This document shows, piece after piece, positions 44,301-55,104 of a DNA stretch of 64,000 bases. The stretch lies in NCBI GenBank assembly GCA_002403335.1, contig DHHO01000002.1, positions 7,394-71,393 of the forward strand, in the 5' to 3' direction. The position numbers and the translations under genes are program-made. Below the pieces are notes generated by a model that was not told the origin of the DNA, ran no database searches, and saw nothing but the letters and a program-made list of their open reading frames with translations. Each line of letters opens with the position of its first letter. Position 1 is the stretch's first letter. This DNA is from Caldiserica bacterium UBA4770 (lineage in GTDB: Bacteria; Caldisericota; Caldisericia; Caldisericales; Caldisericaceae).

Positions 44301-44917
44301 CCATACGTTTTTGCCCAGGATACGGTACCATTTGCACCAAGCTTTATAACAAGGAGATCGTAATCCCCTGCACCGAAAGAGCTAGTATATCCTGCCACTA
44401 TGTATCCCCCGTCTGACGTCTGCTGAATGGAGGAAGCATCATCAACTCTACTTCCTCCATACGTTTTTGCCCAGGATACGGTACCATTTGCAACAAGCTT
44501 TATAACAAGGAAATCCCTATATACTGCACCGGGAGGGTCAGTATATCCTGCTACTATGTATCCCCCGTCTGATGTCTGCTGAATAGATTTAGCCTCCTCA
44601 TCACCATCATCATCACCACTTCCTCCATACCTTTTTGCCCAGGTTGTTCCCATGGGAGCAGGTGCTGCCGTTGAAAGAAGATTTGTGATAGAATCTTGAT
44701 TTTTATAGTATTCTGTCACATCGGTTTGTTTGATGCTGGTTGCATTAATCCCCTCTAAATTTACTGATTGGGCTATCGGTTCTATGTTTAAGTTCATAAC
44801 AGGTATATCGTTTTCGTTTACAGTTGCTTGAGCGATTGTTTCATATGGATGTGCATTGAAAGTAAAGATTGAAATGCACATTACTGCCGCGATAACTAAT
44901 GCTAAAAATTTTTTCAT
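41333..44917 (-). CDS. Large secreted modular protein B (7 propeller-like repeats, InlB B-repeats)
   Basis: About 1194 residues from ATG 44917 (AAGGAGG upstream; the open frame is 13 codons longer). Signal peptide MKKFLALVIAAVMCISIFTF. After a linker come seven repeats of about 48 residues on WAKTYGGS, SSIQQTSDGGYIVAGYT and DILIIKL, again suggesting a seven-bladed propeller but of another blade family than protein A. Then four InlB-type B-repeats (VTFNYNYAGATEPYATRST ... ITVYAQW), two divergent B-repeats (ITASAGPGGTITPSGAVVV) and two C-terminal modules homologous to those of protein A (DPLRCRVRVGAYDP, WLTWGTNGQYYDESGHFW). No anchor motif seen. Confidence 0.85.
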   Translation of the reverse strand: MKKFLALVIAAVMCISIFTFNAHPYETIAQATVNENDIPVMNLNIEPIAQSVNLEGINATSIKQTDVTEYYKNQDSITNLLSTAAPAPMGTTWAKRYGGSGDDDGDEEAKSIQQTSDGGYIVAGYTDPPGAVYRDFLVIKLVANGTVSWAKTYGGSRVDDASSIQQTSDGGYIVAGYTSSFGAGDYDLLVIKLGANGTVSWAKTYGGSNYDDAYSIQQTSDGGYIVAGYTSSFGEGGDFLVIKLDVSGAVSWAKTYGGSGGDYWASSIQQTSDGGYIVAGSTGFFGALGDFLVIKLKVDGTVSWAKTYGGSNGYDSAYSIQQTSDGGYIVAGETNSFGAGNADILIIKLVANGTVSWTKTYGGSSGDDWASSIQQTSDGYIVAGYTDSFGAGNADILIIKLVANGTVSWAKTYGGSSGDDWASSIQQTSDGYIVAGSTDSFGAGDYDFLVIKLNSNGEIGGDCNYLKSCSPAVASPTVTVTDRTLSTTSISGLGATASVTTNSPTIQPITICVVVTFNYNYAGATEPYATRSTAYDTPLGSNMPLDPTRTGYTFASWNTMADGTGDTFTSSTVVTSDITVYAQWTINAYTVTFNYNYAGATEPYATRSTNYNTSLGSNMPLDPTRTGYTFAGWNTKANGTGSEFTSSTVVTADITVYAQWATNIYTVTFNYNYTGSPTEPYTTRSTTYNTPLGANMPANPTRTGYTFASWNTKADGTGDTFTNSTVVTSDITVYAQWTINAYTVTFNYNYAGATEPYATKSTAYNTSLGSNMPANPTRTGYTFASWNTKADGTGDTFTNSTPVTADITVYAQWTINTYTITASAGPGGTITPSGAVVVNYGADQAFTITPNTGYHILDVKVDGASVGPVSTYTFTNVIAAHTIAASFSIDTNTITASAGPGGTITPSGAVVVNYGADQAFTITPDLHYHVADVLVDGVSVLDELVDNKYTFENVDTNHTIDAYFEHNYFKTTYPVDTEVFSPTGTINVTWDVEGFAGTEGKIRILFYNGLTWEIVASNLDLADGSYDLDLAGKTISDPLRCRVRVGAYDPATSAWLTWGTNGQYYDESGHFWIVDTSPTKYFKTTAPICSEVFSPTDTINVTWDVEGFAGTEGRIRVLFYNGLTWEIVASNLDLSDGSYDLDLTGKTISDPLRCKVRAGIYDPNTGLWLTWGTNGQYYDESGHFWVILHQYPPA

Positions 44918-44998
44918 TATATCCTCCTTTTTTATAATATTGTTATGCCAAATCAATTCTCTCCATATAATACTTACTTTTTAAAAAAAGGCAAGAGG

Positions 44999-45210
44999 AC
45001 GAATTGCCCGTAGTACGAATTTCATGTAGAAAATTAAATGATCAACACGGTTTCTCTTTCCCGCTCTGTCACCCCGAGCCGTATTTGCGAGGGTCTCCTC
45101 CCTCACACTACATAAAAAGACCTAAAGACGAGATTGCTTTAATTCGAGGAGGTGGACTGACCCCCTTCGGACTTTCCCCAAAAACAAAAAGAAAAGACGA
45201 GATTGCTTCG
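44999..45210 (+). repeat. Long direct repeat R1, copy b
   Basis: Second copy of the 212-base repeat at 37084-37295, 7915 bases away. It lies about 80 bases upstream of protein B's start, so it may carry or displace promoter elements. Confidence 0.9.
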
Positions 45211-45338
45211 GTCGCAAAAAACAAAGGCGCTCCCTCGCAATGACAATGTGGAGAGATTGCTTCGGTCGTTTCACTCCCGCTTGACTTCGTCAAGGAAAGG
45301 AGTGCGCAATGACAAGAAAAAAACAAAAAGAGTGCCCC
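45211..45338 (+). repeat. Short hairpin-repeat cluster between R1b and R2b
   Basis: Contains CTCCCTCGCAATGAC, GAGATTGCTTCGGTCG and one GCTTGACTTCGTCAAGGAAA core at 45280. 128 bases here join R1 to R2, where the other R1-R2 pair has 3.8 kb and a gene. Confidence 0.8.
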
Positions 45339-45472
45339 GCTTGACTTCGTCAAGGAAAAGATTGCGCAATGACCCCTTTTCTGTCACTTGTAAAAAAACT
45401 TCGAATGTTTCCTAATCATAAAACTCTCCCTATTCTAAATTAGCAGTCTCATATGTATCGTAACTTATTCAT
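45339..45472 (+). repeat. Direct repeat R2, copy b
   Basis: Second copy of the 134-base repeat at 41126-41259. It ends about 57 bases before the 3' end of the BaiN-like gene. Confidence 0.88.
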
Positions 45473-45528
45473 TTCGTAAGATTATTTCTCCCTTATTTTG
45501 ATATGCAAGATTAAATTACCTATTACGC

Positions 45529-46782
45529 TTACTGTTTTTGTTTTGATTTAATAGATCCTGCAACCCATCCGCTACTCCATGCCCACTGAAGATTGTATCC
45601 TCCTGAATCACCATCAACATCCATCACTTCTCCTGCAAAGTAAAGCCCTTTGACAAGCTTCGACTCGAGGGTATCTGGATCAATATCGTGTGTATCTACT
45701 CCTCCTGCTGTAACCTGTGCTGTGTCAAAGGTTAGAGTTCCTGAAACTCCAAATTCCCAGTTGGTTAATAAGTGAGTAATCCTTTCAATAGAGCTTCCGG
45801 ATAAGTTAATTGCAGGTATATCTCTTTCTTTAACCTGTGCTCCCTTTAATAATACCTGAATGATTTTTTTATTAACAATGCCAAGAAGGATGTTGGAAAT
45901 ACTTCTTCCAGGATAGGCCTCAACCAATCCATTAATAATTTTTATAAGCTCTTCATAAGAGAAGGCAGGTAAAAAGTTTATATGTAAGGAGACATTTTCT
46001 TTTTTCTGAAGCAAAGCCGGAATCTCTCTGCTTATATTCAGTATTGCTGTTCCTGAGGCGCCATAGTTTGTGAATAAGATCTCCCCTTCGGATTCTTTTA
46101 CAAGAGACCTGTCAGTAAAAAGGCTTGCTTTACCCTTAAATCTAACTCCTGCAATGGAGTTTAAGAAGGGGAAGTTAAGTTTAACTTGTACCAGAGCTGG
46201 TTCAGGTTTAATAATTTTATGTCCTAACATTTTTGCAATTTTATATCCAGAACCATCTGAGCCAGTGTGAGGAAAAGACTTACCTCCAGTTGCAATGATT
46301 ACATTTTTTGTAGTAATCAACCCGGCATCTTTACTCATTAATTTGAAGATATTGTTCACTTTTTCTATCTTATCTACCTTAAATCTGGTTATAACACGCA
46401 CCTTATTTTCATCCAAATTCAAGCGTAATAGGTCCAAAACAGTCGAAGCTTGCATGGTGGCAGGGAATACTCTTCCTTCTTCTGAAGTAACAACCATAAG
46501 GCCGGCTTTCTTAAAAAAATTTATAGTATCAAGATTTGAAAATTCCCTGATTGGGTTAAAAGAAAAATCCTTATTTGAAGAATGAAAGTTGTGGATTCTA
46601 ACCGAAGTATTAGTTAGATTACATCTTCCATCACCCGTGAGAAGTAATTTTTTCCCCACTCTTTCATTTCCTTCCAGTAAGCAGACCTTAAAGCCAATTG
46701 AGTTTGCTCTCAAAGCTGCCATCATACCGGCGGCTCCTCCTCCAACAACTGCAACATCAAATAGTGAGCCTCTCTTTTCCAT
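45529..46782 (-). CDS. HI0933/BaiN-like FAD-dependent oxidoreductase
   Basis: 417 residues. Rossmann FAD motif VAVVGGGAAGMMAALRAN, then the family motif KKLLLTGDGRCNLTN, an ATGGKSFPHTGSDG loop and the C-terminal GLYFAGEVMDVDGDSGGYNLQWAWSSG that closes the FAD site. The family includes BaiN (bile-acid dehydroxylation) and many proteins of unknown substrate, so only the flavoprotein class is secure. Start ATG 46782; no clear partner genes. Confidence 0.88.
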   Translation of the reverse strand: MEKRGSLFDVAVVGGGAAGMMAALRANSIGFKVCLLEGNERVGKKLLLTGDGRCNLTNTSVRIHNFHSSNKDFSFNPIREFSNLDTINFFKKAGLMVVTSEEGRVFPATMQASTVLDLLRLNLDENKVRVITRFKVDKIEKVNNIFKLMSKDAGLITTKNVIIATGGKSFPHTGSDGSGYKIAKMLGHKIIKPEPALVQVKLNFPFLNSIAGVRFKGKASLFTDRSLVKESEGEILFTNYGASGTAILNISREIPALLQKKENVSLHINFLPAFSYEELIKIINGLVEAYPGRSISNILLGIVNKKIIQVLLKGAQVKERDIPAINLSGSSIERITHLLTNWEFGVSGTLTFDTAQVTAGGVDTHDIDPDTLESKLVKGLYFAGEVMDVDGDSGGYNLQWAWSSGWVAGSIKSKQKQ

Positions 46783-46923
46783 GTTTTATTTTATCATTTT
46801 AGCTTAAAGGCTGCAAATCTGTAAATAGCGTTCTGAGAACTCTTTAATTATCAGGTTAACTAAAAAGGTAACATATAGCTTTGAAAAATTTATGTTTGTA
46901 TATAATTAGCAAAGGAGGCATAG

Positions 46924-48387
46924 ATGAATACGAAAAATTTTACAATCCTTCACTCAAATGATATGCATGGAGATTTCACTGCCGAGATGAGGGAAGGAGG
47001 GACGAAGATCATAGGAGGGCTTTCTCTTCTGTCAGGATATTTAAATAAAGTCAGACGAGAGGAAGAGAATGTGCTTTATGTAATTGCTGGGGACATGCTT
47101 CAGGGGTCGATCATCGATACAGAGTTTAAGGGTGTTTCGACAATTGAGATTATGAATTATCTTTTACCCGATGTCGCAACATTGGGTAATCATGAGTTTG
47201 ACTATGGCTTACCTCATCTTCTTTTCCTTGAAAAAATGGCTAATTTTCCTATTGTGAATGCAAACCTTTACATTAAAAAATATCATAAGAGATTAATGAG
47301 CCCTTATATGATATTGAATAAAGCAGGTTTTGATATGCTTTTCATCGGTATCATTACGGATAGTGTTATTGATTCATTGCAGAGAGATGAAATAGGGAGC
47401 TTTGTTACCCTTGAAGCAGCAAGTGAGGAAGTAGGAAAGATTACCAATGCCTACAAAAATGAAGATATCGACCTTACAATCCTTCTCACCCATATTGGTT
47501 TTGAAGGCGATAAGGAACTTGCAAGGATGCTGAAACCAGAATGGGGGGTAGACATAATTATTGGGGGACATTCTCATACAATCCTCGAAAGGCCAGAAGA
47601 AGTAAATGGAATCCTTATTGTGCAGGCAGGCGTTGGAACAGACCAGATTGGAAAACTGGATATTACAGTAGATGATGATACGAATAGTGTTGTAGATTAT
47701 AAATGGCAACTTATCCCTATCGACAATACTATCGCTGAAAAAGACGAAGAGCTCGAGAAATATATAGAGTCATTTCGAGAGGTTGTTGATAGGAAATACA
47801 ATACCATTATAACAAGGTTTCAGAGACAACTTACCCATCCCTCAAGAAAAATAGAAACGGAGCTTGGAAATCTCTTTGCAGATTTGATACAAGAAAGAGC
47901 AAATGTAGATGTTGCACTTACAGGAAGTGGCTCTATAAGAGGAAAAGAATTGGGACCAGTTGTAACATTGGGGGACTATATTTCTGTATTTCCCTATAAT
48001 GATTCTCTAACCAAATTTACGGTAAGTGGGGCTACGCTTATGAAAATTTTTTCTAAGTTTATGAGCAATGAGAATAGAGACAAGGATGGAGAGTTTTACC
48101 AGGTAAACAAAGGGGTAAAGGCTGTGTACAATAAGACAAGTGATTCGCTTGAATCGCTGTTAATAAATGGAAAAGAGGTTACCCCGGAGGGTATTTATAC
48201 TCTCTCTCTTCAGGGATATCATGCAACAAACTGTTATAAGTATCTCAGTGTTACATATGAGGAGCTTTCATCAATAGAGCAACCAAAAATTGTAACAACA
48301 GCTGTGAGGGATACACTTGAGGAATTCCTGAGGAATAAACAAAATCTTACAAATAAGGTGGAGGGAAGGCTAACGTATATCACGTGA
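46924..48387 (+). CDS. 5'-nucleotidase / 2',3'-cyclic phosphodiesterase family protein
   Basis: 487 residues. Metallophosphatase motifs: ILHSNDMHGDF, VIAGDMLQG, LGNHEFDYG, LTHIGFEGD and GGHSHTILE; the C-terminal nucleotide-binding domain is also present (ALTGSGSIRG, LGDYISVFPYNDSLTKF). There is no signal peptide (it begins MNTKNFTILHSN), so it should act in the cytoplasm, unlike the exported UshA type. AAGGAGG precedes ATG 46924. Likely role: salvage of nucleotides. Confidence 0.88.
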   Translation: MNTKNFTILHSNDMHGDFTAEMREGGTKIIGGLSLLSGYLNKVRREEENVLYVIAGDMLQGSIIDTEFKGVSTIEIMNYLLPDVATLGNHEFDYGLPHLLFLEKMANFPIVNANLYIKKYHKRLMSPYMILNKAGFDMLFIGIITDSVIDSLQRDEIGSFVTLEAASEEVGKITNAYKNEDIDLTILLTHIGFEGDKELARMLKPEWGVDIIIGGHSHTILERPEEVNGILIVQAGVGTDQIGKLDITVDDDTNSVVDYKWQLIPIDNTIAEKDEELEKYIESFREVVDRKYNTIITRFQRQLTHPSRKIETELGNLFADLIQERANVDVALTGSGSIRGKELGPVVTLGDYISVFPYNDSLTKFTVSGATLMKIFSKFMSNENRDKDGEFYQVNKGVKAVYNKTSDSLESLLINGKEVTPEGIYTLSLQGYHATNCYKYLSVTYEELSSIEQPKIVTTAVRDTLEEFLRNKQNLTNKVEGRLTYIT

Positions 48388-48550
48388 TAATGTTATAAAA
48401 CAGCAGGAGTTGAAGAGTGTATAACTTCAAGCCTTATATGGTTGTTATTGTGTTCTCTCATAAATACAAATTTGTTAGGTTGTTTTGAAAACTGTAGTGC
48501 TTATTTAAAAGTGTAATGATTTTCGAGGCATTAGTGGATATAATATTTCT

Positions 48551-49618
48551 ATGAAGACTGGCTCTGTGGACCTTCCTCTTCATGGAGGAAATGCTCCGAG
48601 ATGGCTTTTTGAAAGGATGAAGAAACTCGGAAGGGAAATAAGCCTTGCAATTGTACTTGAGTATGGTAGGGGTGAACTTCTTAAAAGGCTCTCGGACCCC
48701 GTATGGTTTCAATCTCTCGGGTGTGTGCTCGGGTTTGACTGGCATAGTTCGGGGCTAACAACCACTGTAACGGGTGCTCTCAAAGAGGGGTTAAAAGAAG
48801 AAGAAAAAGATATTGGGCTTTTCTTTGCAGGAGGAAAAGGTAAAAGGGCTGTGAAAACTCCTCAAGATATTGAAAAAGACGCAGAGAGGGGTTTTATAAG
48901 CAATGAAACCGCAAATAAACTGGTAAGAACCTCGCGTCTTGTTGCAAAAGTTGATTCTAATGCACTTCAGGATGGCTATACCCTTTATCATCACTTCATG
49001 GTATTCGATAAGGAGGGTAACTGGACTGTTGTCCAGCAGGGGATGAAGGTTGAAATCAAGTATGCCCGAAGATATCACTGGTCATCAGAAGGACTCGAGA
49101 GTTTCGTAAGAGACCCTCATAAAGGGATTATCACTCAGAGTATTGAAAAACCTTTGAATCTTGTTGATAGCACAATTGAAAAGACAAGAGAGAAGATTGT
49201 AAGTGTTGCAGGAGAAGATACAGAGATTGTCCTCAAGGAGATTAAAAGCATTAATTTACCTTCCCATCACCCTTTGTACCCTTCTGATTTTAATATTGAC
49301 TATTTGAGAAAGATTTTAAGAAGAACCAGGGAACTTAACCCTACTGATTTTGAAAGTCTTCTTCTCGTCAATGGCTTAGGAGAAAAGACTTTAAGGGCAC
49401 TTGCGCTCGTCTCTAATGTAGTTTTTGGAAGCGAACTCTCGTTTAGAGACCCTGCTCTTTTCTCTTTTGCACATGGTGGTAAGGATGGATACCCTTTCCC
49501 TGTTGATAAATATACCTATGACCAATCAATAGAAATTCTTCGCTCAGCCGTGGAGAAGGCAAAAATTGGTGAAATTGAAAGACTCCATGTCCTGAAAAGA
49601 CTCGAAGAATTGATTTGA
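48551..49618 (+). CDS. DUF763 family protein
   Basis: 355 residues. The N-terminus MKTGSVDLPLHGGNAPRWLF and LGCVLGFDWHSSGLTTTVTGAL are hallmarks of DUF763, found mostly in archaea and thermophilic bacteria. A helix-hairpin-helix-like NGLGEKTLRALALVSNVVFG near residue 275 suggests nucleic-acid contact. Function unknown. A TATAAT at 48538-48543 lies only about 7 bases before the ATG, and no ribosome binding site is present, so the mRNA may be leaderless. Confidence 0.85.
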   Translation: MKTGSVDLPLHGGNAPRWLFERMKKLGREISLAIVLEYGRGELLKRLSDPVWFQSLGCVLGFDWHSSGLTTTVTGALKEGLKEEEKDIGLFFAGGKGKRAVKTPQDIEKDAERGFISNETANKLVRTSRLVAKVDSNALQDGYTLYHHFMVFDKEGNWTVVQQGMKVEIKYARRYHWSSEGLESFVRDPHKGIITQSIEKPLNLVDSTIEKTREKIVSVAGEDTEIVLKEIKSINLPSHHPLYPSDFNIDYLRKILRRTRELNPTDFESLLLVNGLGEKTLRALALVSNVVFGSELSFRDPALFSFAHGGKDGYPFPVDKYTYDQSIEILRSAVEKAKIGEIERLHVLKRLEELI

Positions 49619-49621
49619 AAT

Positions 49622-50212
49622 ATGGACTATAAGACAGTTTCGAGGGCTATTTCTGTTAAACAAACGCTTAAAAAATCTGTTTTTATCGGTTCAATTTCTC
49701 CTGCTGAAAGTTTGGACTTTGCAAAGATATTTATTTCTCAAGTACGCAAAAATTATAGAGATGCAAATCACAATGCATTTGCATATAGAATCGGGGTAAA
49801 GAAAGAAGAGTTTCTCTTTTCTGATGATGGAGAGCCTGCAAAAAGTGCGGGACTGCCTATATATAATGCAATGAGAAGTTATAGCATAACAAATGTTGTT
49901 ATTGTAGTAACGAGATATTTTGGAGGCGTAAAGCTCGGCATAGGTGGTCTTATTCGGGCGTATGGTGATACTGCAAGACTTGCCATAGAAGCGTCAGGGG
50001 TGGAAACATTGAAGACGAAGATTACACTTCACATAGAACTTCCTTATGGGGAAATGGTACTTTTTGAGTATGCCGTGAGGAAAGTAAATGGAGAAATTAT
50101 AGAAAAAGATTTTGGAGTATCTCCTGTACTAAAGGTTGTAATTTTTGAAGAAAGTCTTGAGGAGTTTAGATCAATCTTACAGTCAGGTGCAATCAGTATA
50201 AAAATCGTATAA
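49622..50212 (+). CDS. YigZ/IMPACT family protein (UPF0029)
   Basis: 196 residues. Family motifs: FLFSDDGEPAKSAGLPIYNAM and VVVTRYFGGVKLGIGGLIRAYGD; the C-terminal YigZ domain follows. Related proteins may bind nucleic acid or ribosomes; activity is not defined. It starts 3 bases after DUF763, so the pair is an operon. Confidence 0.88.
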   Translation: MDYKTVSRAISVKQTLKKSVFIGSISPAESLDFAKIFISQVRKNYRDANHNAFAYRIGVKKEEFLFSDDGEPAKSAGLPIYNAMRSYSITNVVIVVTRYFGGVKLGIGGLIRAYGDTARLAIEASGVETLKTKITLHIELPYGEMVLFEYAVRKVNGEIIEKDFGVSPVLKVVIFEESLEEFRSILQSGAISIKIV

Positions 50213-50248
50213 ATAGTTAGACTTGACTTATCCTTTATTATAAATACA

Positions 50249-51379
50249 ATGGTAAAGATGAAACGTAAAAAGAATAGAATTGTTTTGTATATAATAATCT
50301 TATTAATCGGGGTAGGTGCTTCTATCTTATTTTTCATGAGGTATCAGAGGGTAACAAGCAACATGCTTACCTGTGTAGAAGCCTTTTCTTTTGACACCTC
50401 TGTTACAAATGCAATGACTATCGGAGACGATATTCTTATCAGTACCTCCGATGGAAAAATCAATCTTCTCGATAGCGAAGGTAAAACTCTGTGGACAAAA
50501 GACGTTGGGTCATCTGTATTCTCTCTGGAAATAAGTAGTGATGGAAAGTACGTAATAATAGGTGCAGTTGAGTTTCATGTGGTGGATGTAGCAGGCAAAG
50601 AAATATTTAAGAAGGGGATGGAAGACCACGTATCTTTCAAGAGTAAATATCTGAAGGATGGAAAGATAAAATTTATCTTCCAGTCTTTAAGCGACCTTTC
50701 CTTAACTGCGGTAACTGTTGATGGAAAGGGCAAAACGCTTCAAACAGAGAAGATCGATGACCTTGGTGAAACCTGCTTTATTGATATATCCTCCTCGGGA
50801 AAAATATTACTTTCTGGAGAAAGAGGAGAGGTCTACATTATAGAAAATGGGGGGTTCACAAAAGACGCAAATATGGATACAAAGGTCTCTACTATACACA
50901 CAGTGTTTGGTTATTTTTTCGGTGATAGCACTATTGTTTGTGGATACAGGGTTTCTTATGACCCTGAGAAACCTATTCCAGTATACTTCTTTGATGAAAA
51001 TCTTACAATAAAAAAGACTTTATACTTCAAGAATATTAATGATATAAGTTTATATGACGGTGTTATCGTATTTTCAACAAAAGATGGCATCGTTGCATAT
51101 GATGAAAATGGAAAAGAAGTTTTTGCTATCGATGAGCTTGGTTTTCAAGGATTCAGTTACTTGCAGAATGGAACTTTTAGAGTGTGTGTTTTTTTCAAAA
51201 GAACTGAGGGAGAAAATGCTGATTTTGTTTACAAGATAGACCTTCTTGATGCTCAGAATAAGAAAATTGGAGATTATGTTTATTCTTCTGATACTATACC
51301 GCAGCTGTTTCTTGCGGCAAATTCCCAGAACATTTATCTTATAGACAAAAGCCATCTTAAATTAATATCAAAAGATTAA
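50249..51379 (+). CDS. Membrane-anchored beta-propeller-like protein, function unknown
   Basis: 376 residues. A basic N-terminus (MVKMKRKKNR) and one TM helix (IVLYIIILLIGVGASILFF) anchor it with the bulk outside. The rest is beta-rich with WD40/PQQ-like blades: DDILISTSDGKINLLDSEGK, TLWTKDVGSSVFSLEISSDG, ISSSGKILLSGERGEVYI. It resembles clostridial DUF5711-type proteins. Nine bases separate it from ligA. No catalytic motif seen. Confidence 0.6.
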   Translation: MVKMKRKKNRIVLYIIILLIGVGASILFFMRYQRVTSNMLTCVEAFSFDTSVTNAMTIGDDILISTSDGKINLLDSEGKTLWTKDVGSSVFSLEISSDGKYVIIGAVEFHVVDVAGKEIFKKGMEDHVSFKSKYLKDGKIKFIFQSLSDLSLTAVTVDGKGKTLQTEKIDDLGETCFIDISSSGKILLSGERGEVYIIENGGFTKDANMDTKVSTIHTVFGYFFGDSTIVCGYRVSYDPEKPIPVYFFDENLTIKKTLYFKNINDISLYDGVIVFSTKDGIVAYDENGKEVFAIDELGFQGFSYLQNGTFRVCVFFKRTEGENADFVYKIDLLDAQNKKIGDYVYSSDTIPQLFLAANSQNIYLIDKSHLKLISKD

Positions 51380-53687
<2,308 letters not shown>

Positions 53688-53691
<4 letters not shown>

Positions 53692-55103
53692 TGGATATTA
53701 CAAAACTTACTGCGTACGAGACTGTTAAAAGGATAAAAAGCGGGGAAATCGGTGTAAAGGAGACACTACTTTCTTATCTTAAAAAGATTGAAGAAAGAGA
53801 GGATTTAATAAAGACCTTTATTCTTATTGATAGAGATAGAGCAATTAAGAAGGCAGAAGAACTTGACCAGTTAGAACACAAAGAGGGACTCCTTTTTGGG
53901 TTACCTGTTGCTATAAAGGATAATATTAATGTCTATGGGTACGAGGCAACTGCCGGGTCTAAGATACTTAAAGGTTATGTCTCTTTATATGATGCAAGTG
54001 TTGTAGAGAGTATAAAGAGAGAAAATGGGATTATATTAGGGAAAACAAACTGTGATGAGTTTGCTATGGGCTCTTCCACTGAAAACTCAGCGTTCTTCCC
54101 CACAAGGAATCCTGTTAACCTTGAGTATGTCCCGGGGGGTTCCTCAGGAGGTTCTGCTGCTTGTGTTGCTGCCGAAGAGGTTGCAATAGCCATAGGCTCT
54201 GATACAGGCGGGTCAATAAGAGAACCTGCTGCATTCTGCGGGGTGGTTGGTCTTAAACCTACTTATGGAAGAGTTTCAAGATATGGCCTTATTGCATTTG
54301 CTTCTTCTCTTGATGTAATTGGCCCACTTTCAAAGGATGTTAGAGATGCAGCACTGATGCTCAATGTAATAGCTGGCTTTGATGCACACGATGAGACGAC
54401 GGTTGACATAAAAGTTGATGATTATCTTGATATATTGGAAGGGAACATTAAAGGAAAGAAGATTGGTGTTATAAAAGAGGTTATGGATTTTGAGGTACAA
54501 AAAGAGTTGAAAGACGCCCTGGAGAGTTCGATTCAGAAATTGAAAGGAGAGGGTTGTGAAATATTAGAAATCTCCATACCATACCTTAAATATGCACTCC
54601 CCTCCTACTATATCATTGCCCCATCGGAAGCGTCCTCAAACCTTGCAAGATTTGATGGAGTTAGATATGGATATGAGTCGGATGGAGCGTACCTGAGGGA
54701 GTTTTACGAAAACACAAGAACAGAAGGCTTTGGAGACGAAGTTAAAAGGAGAATCCTCATAGGCACCTTTGCACTCTCTGAGGGGTACTTTGAGGATTAT
54801 TATCTTAAGGCGTCCAAAGTGAGAAGGATTATTGAGATGGACTTTGAAAATGCCTTCGAACAGGTGGATGCCCTGATCCTTCCGACAACTGCAACAACTG
54901 CATTCAAACTCAATGAAAAAAAGAGTCCACTTGAAATGTATATGACAGATATATTTACAATACCTGTAAATCTGGCGGGACTCCCAGCAATTTCTGTTCC
55001 AGCCGGAACTGACAAAGCGGGATTGCCTGTGGGCGTTCAACTGGTGGGGAAGTGGTTCGAGGAGGCATTACTTCTTCGAATTGCCCATCATATTGAGGAA
55101 TGA
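53688..55103 (+). CDS. gatA: Aspartyl/glutamyl-tRNA amidotransferase subunit A
   Basis: 471 residues of the amidase-signature family. The Ser-cisSer-Lys triad is visible: Lys in GLPVAIKDNINVYG, Ser residues in PGGSSGGSAACVAA and IGSDTGGSIREPAAFCG. It releases ammonia from glutamine for transfer to Glu-tRNA(Gln) or Asp-tRNA(Asn). Two ATGs stand in tandem at the start. It implies the cell makes Gln-tRNA indirectly. Confidence 0.96.
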
Positions 55104-55104
55104 A

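Noticed and set aside
37084..45472. Composite transposon or insertion sequence
   Set aside because: Long direct repeats are present, but no transposase, terminal inverted repeat or target duplication was seen.
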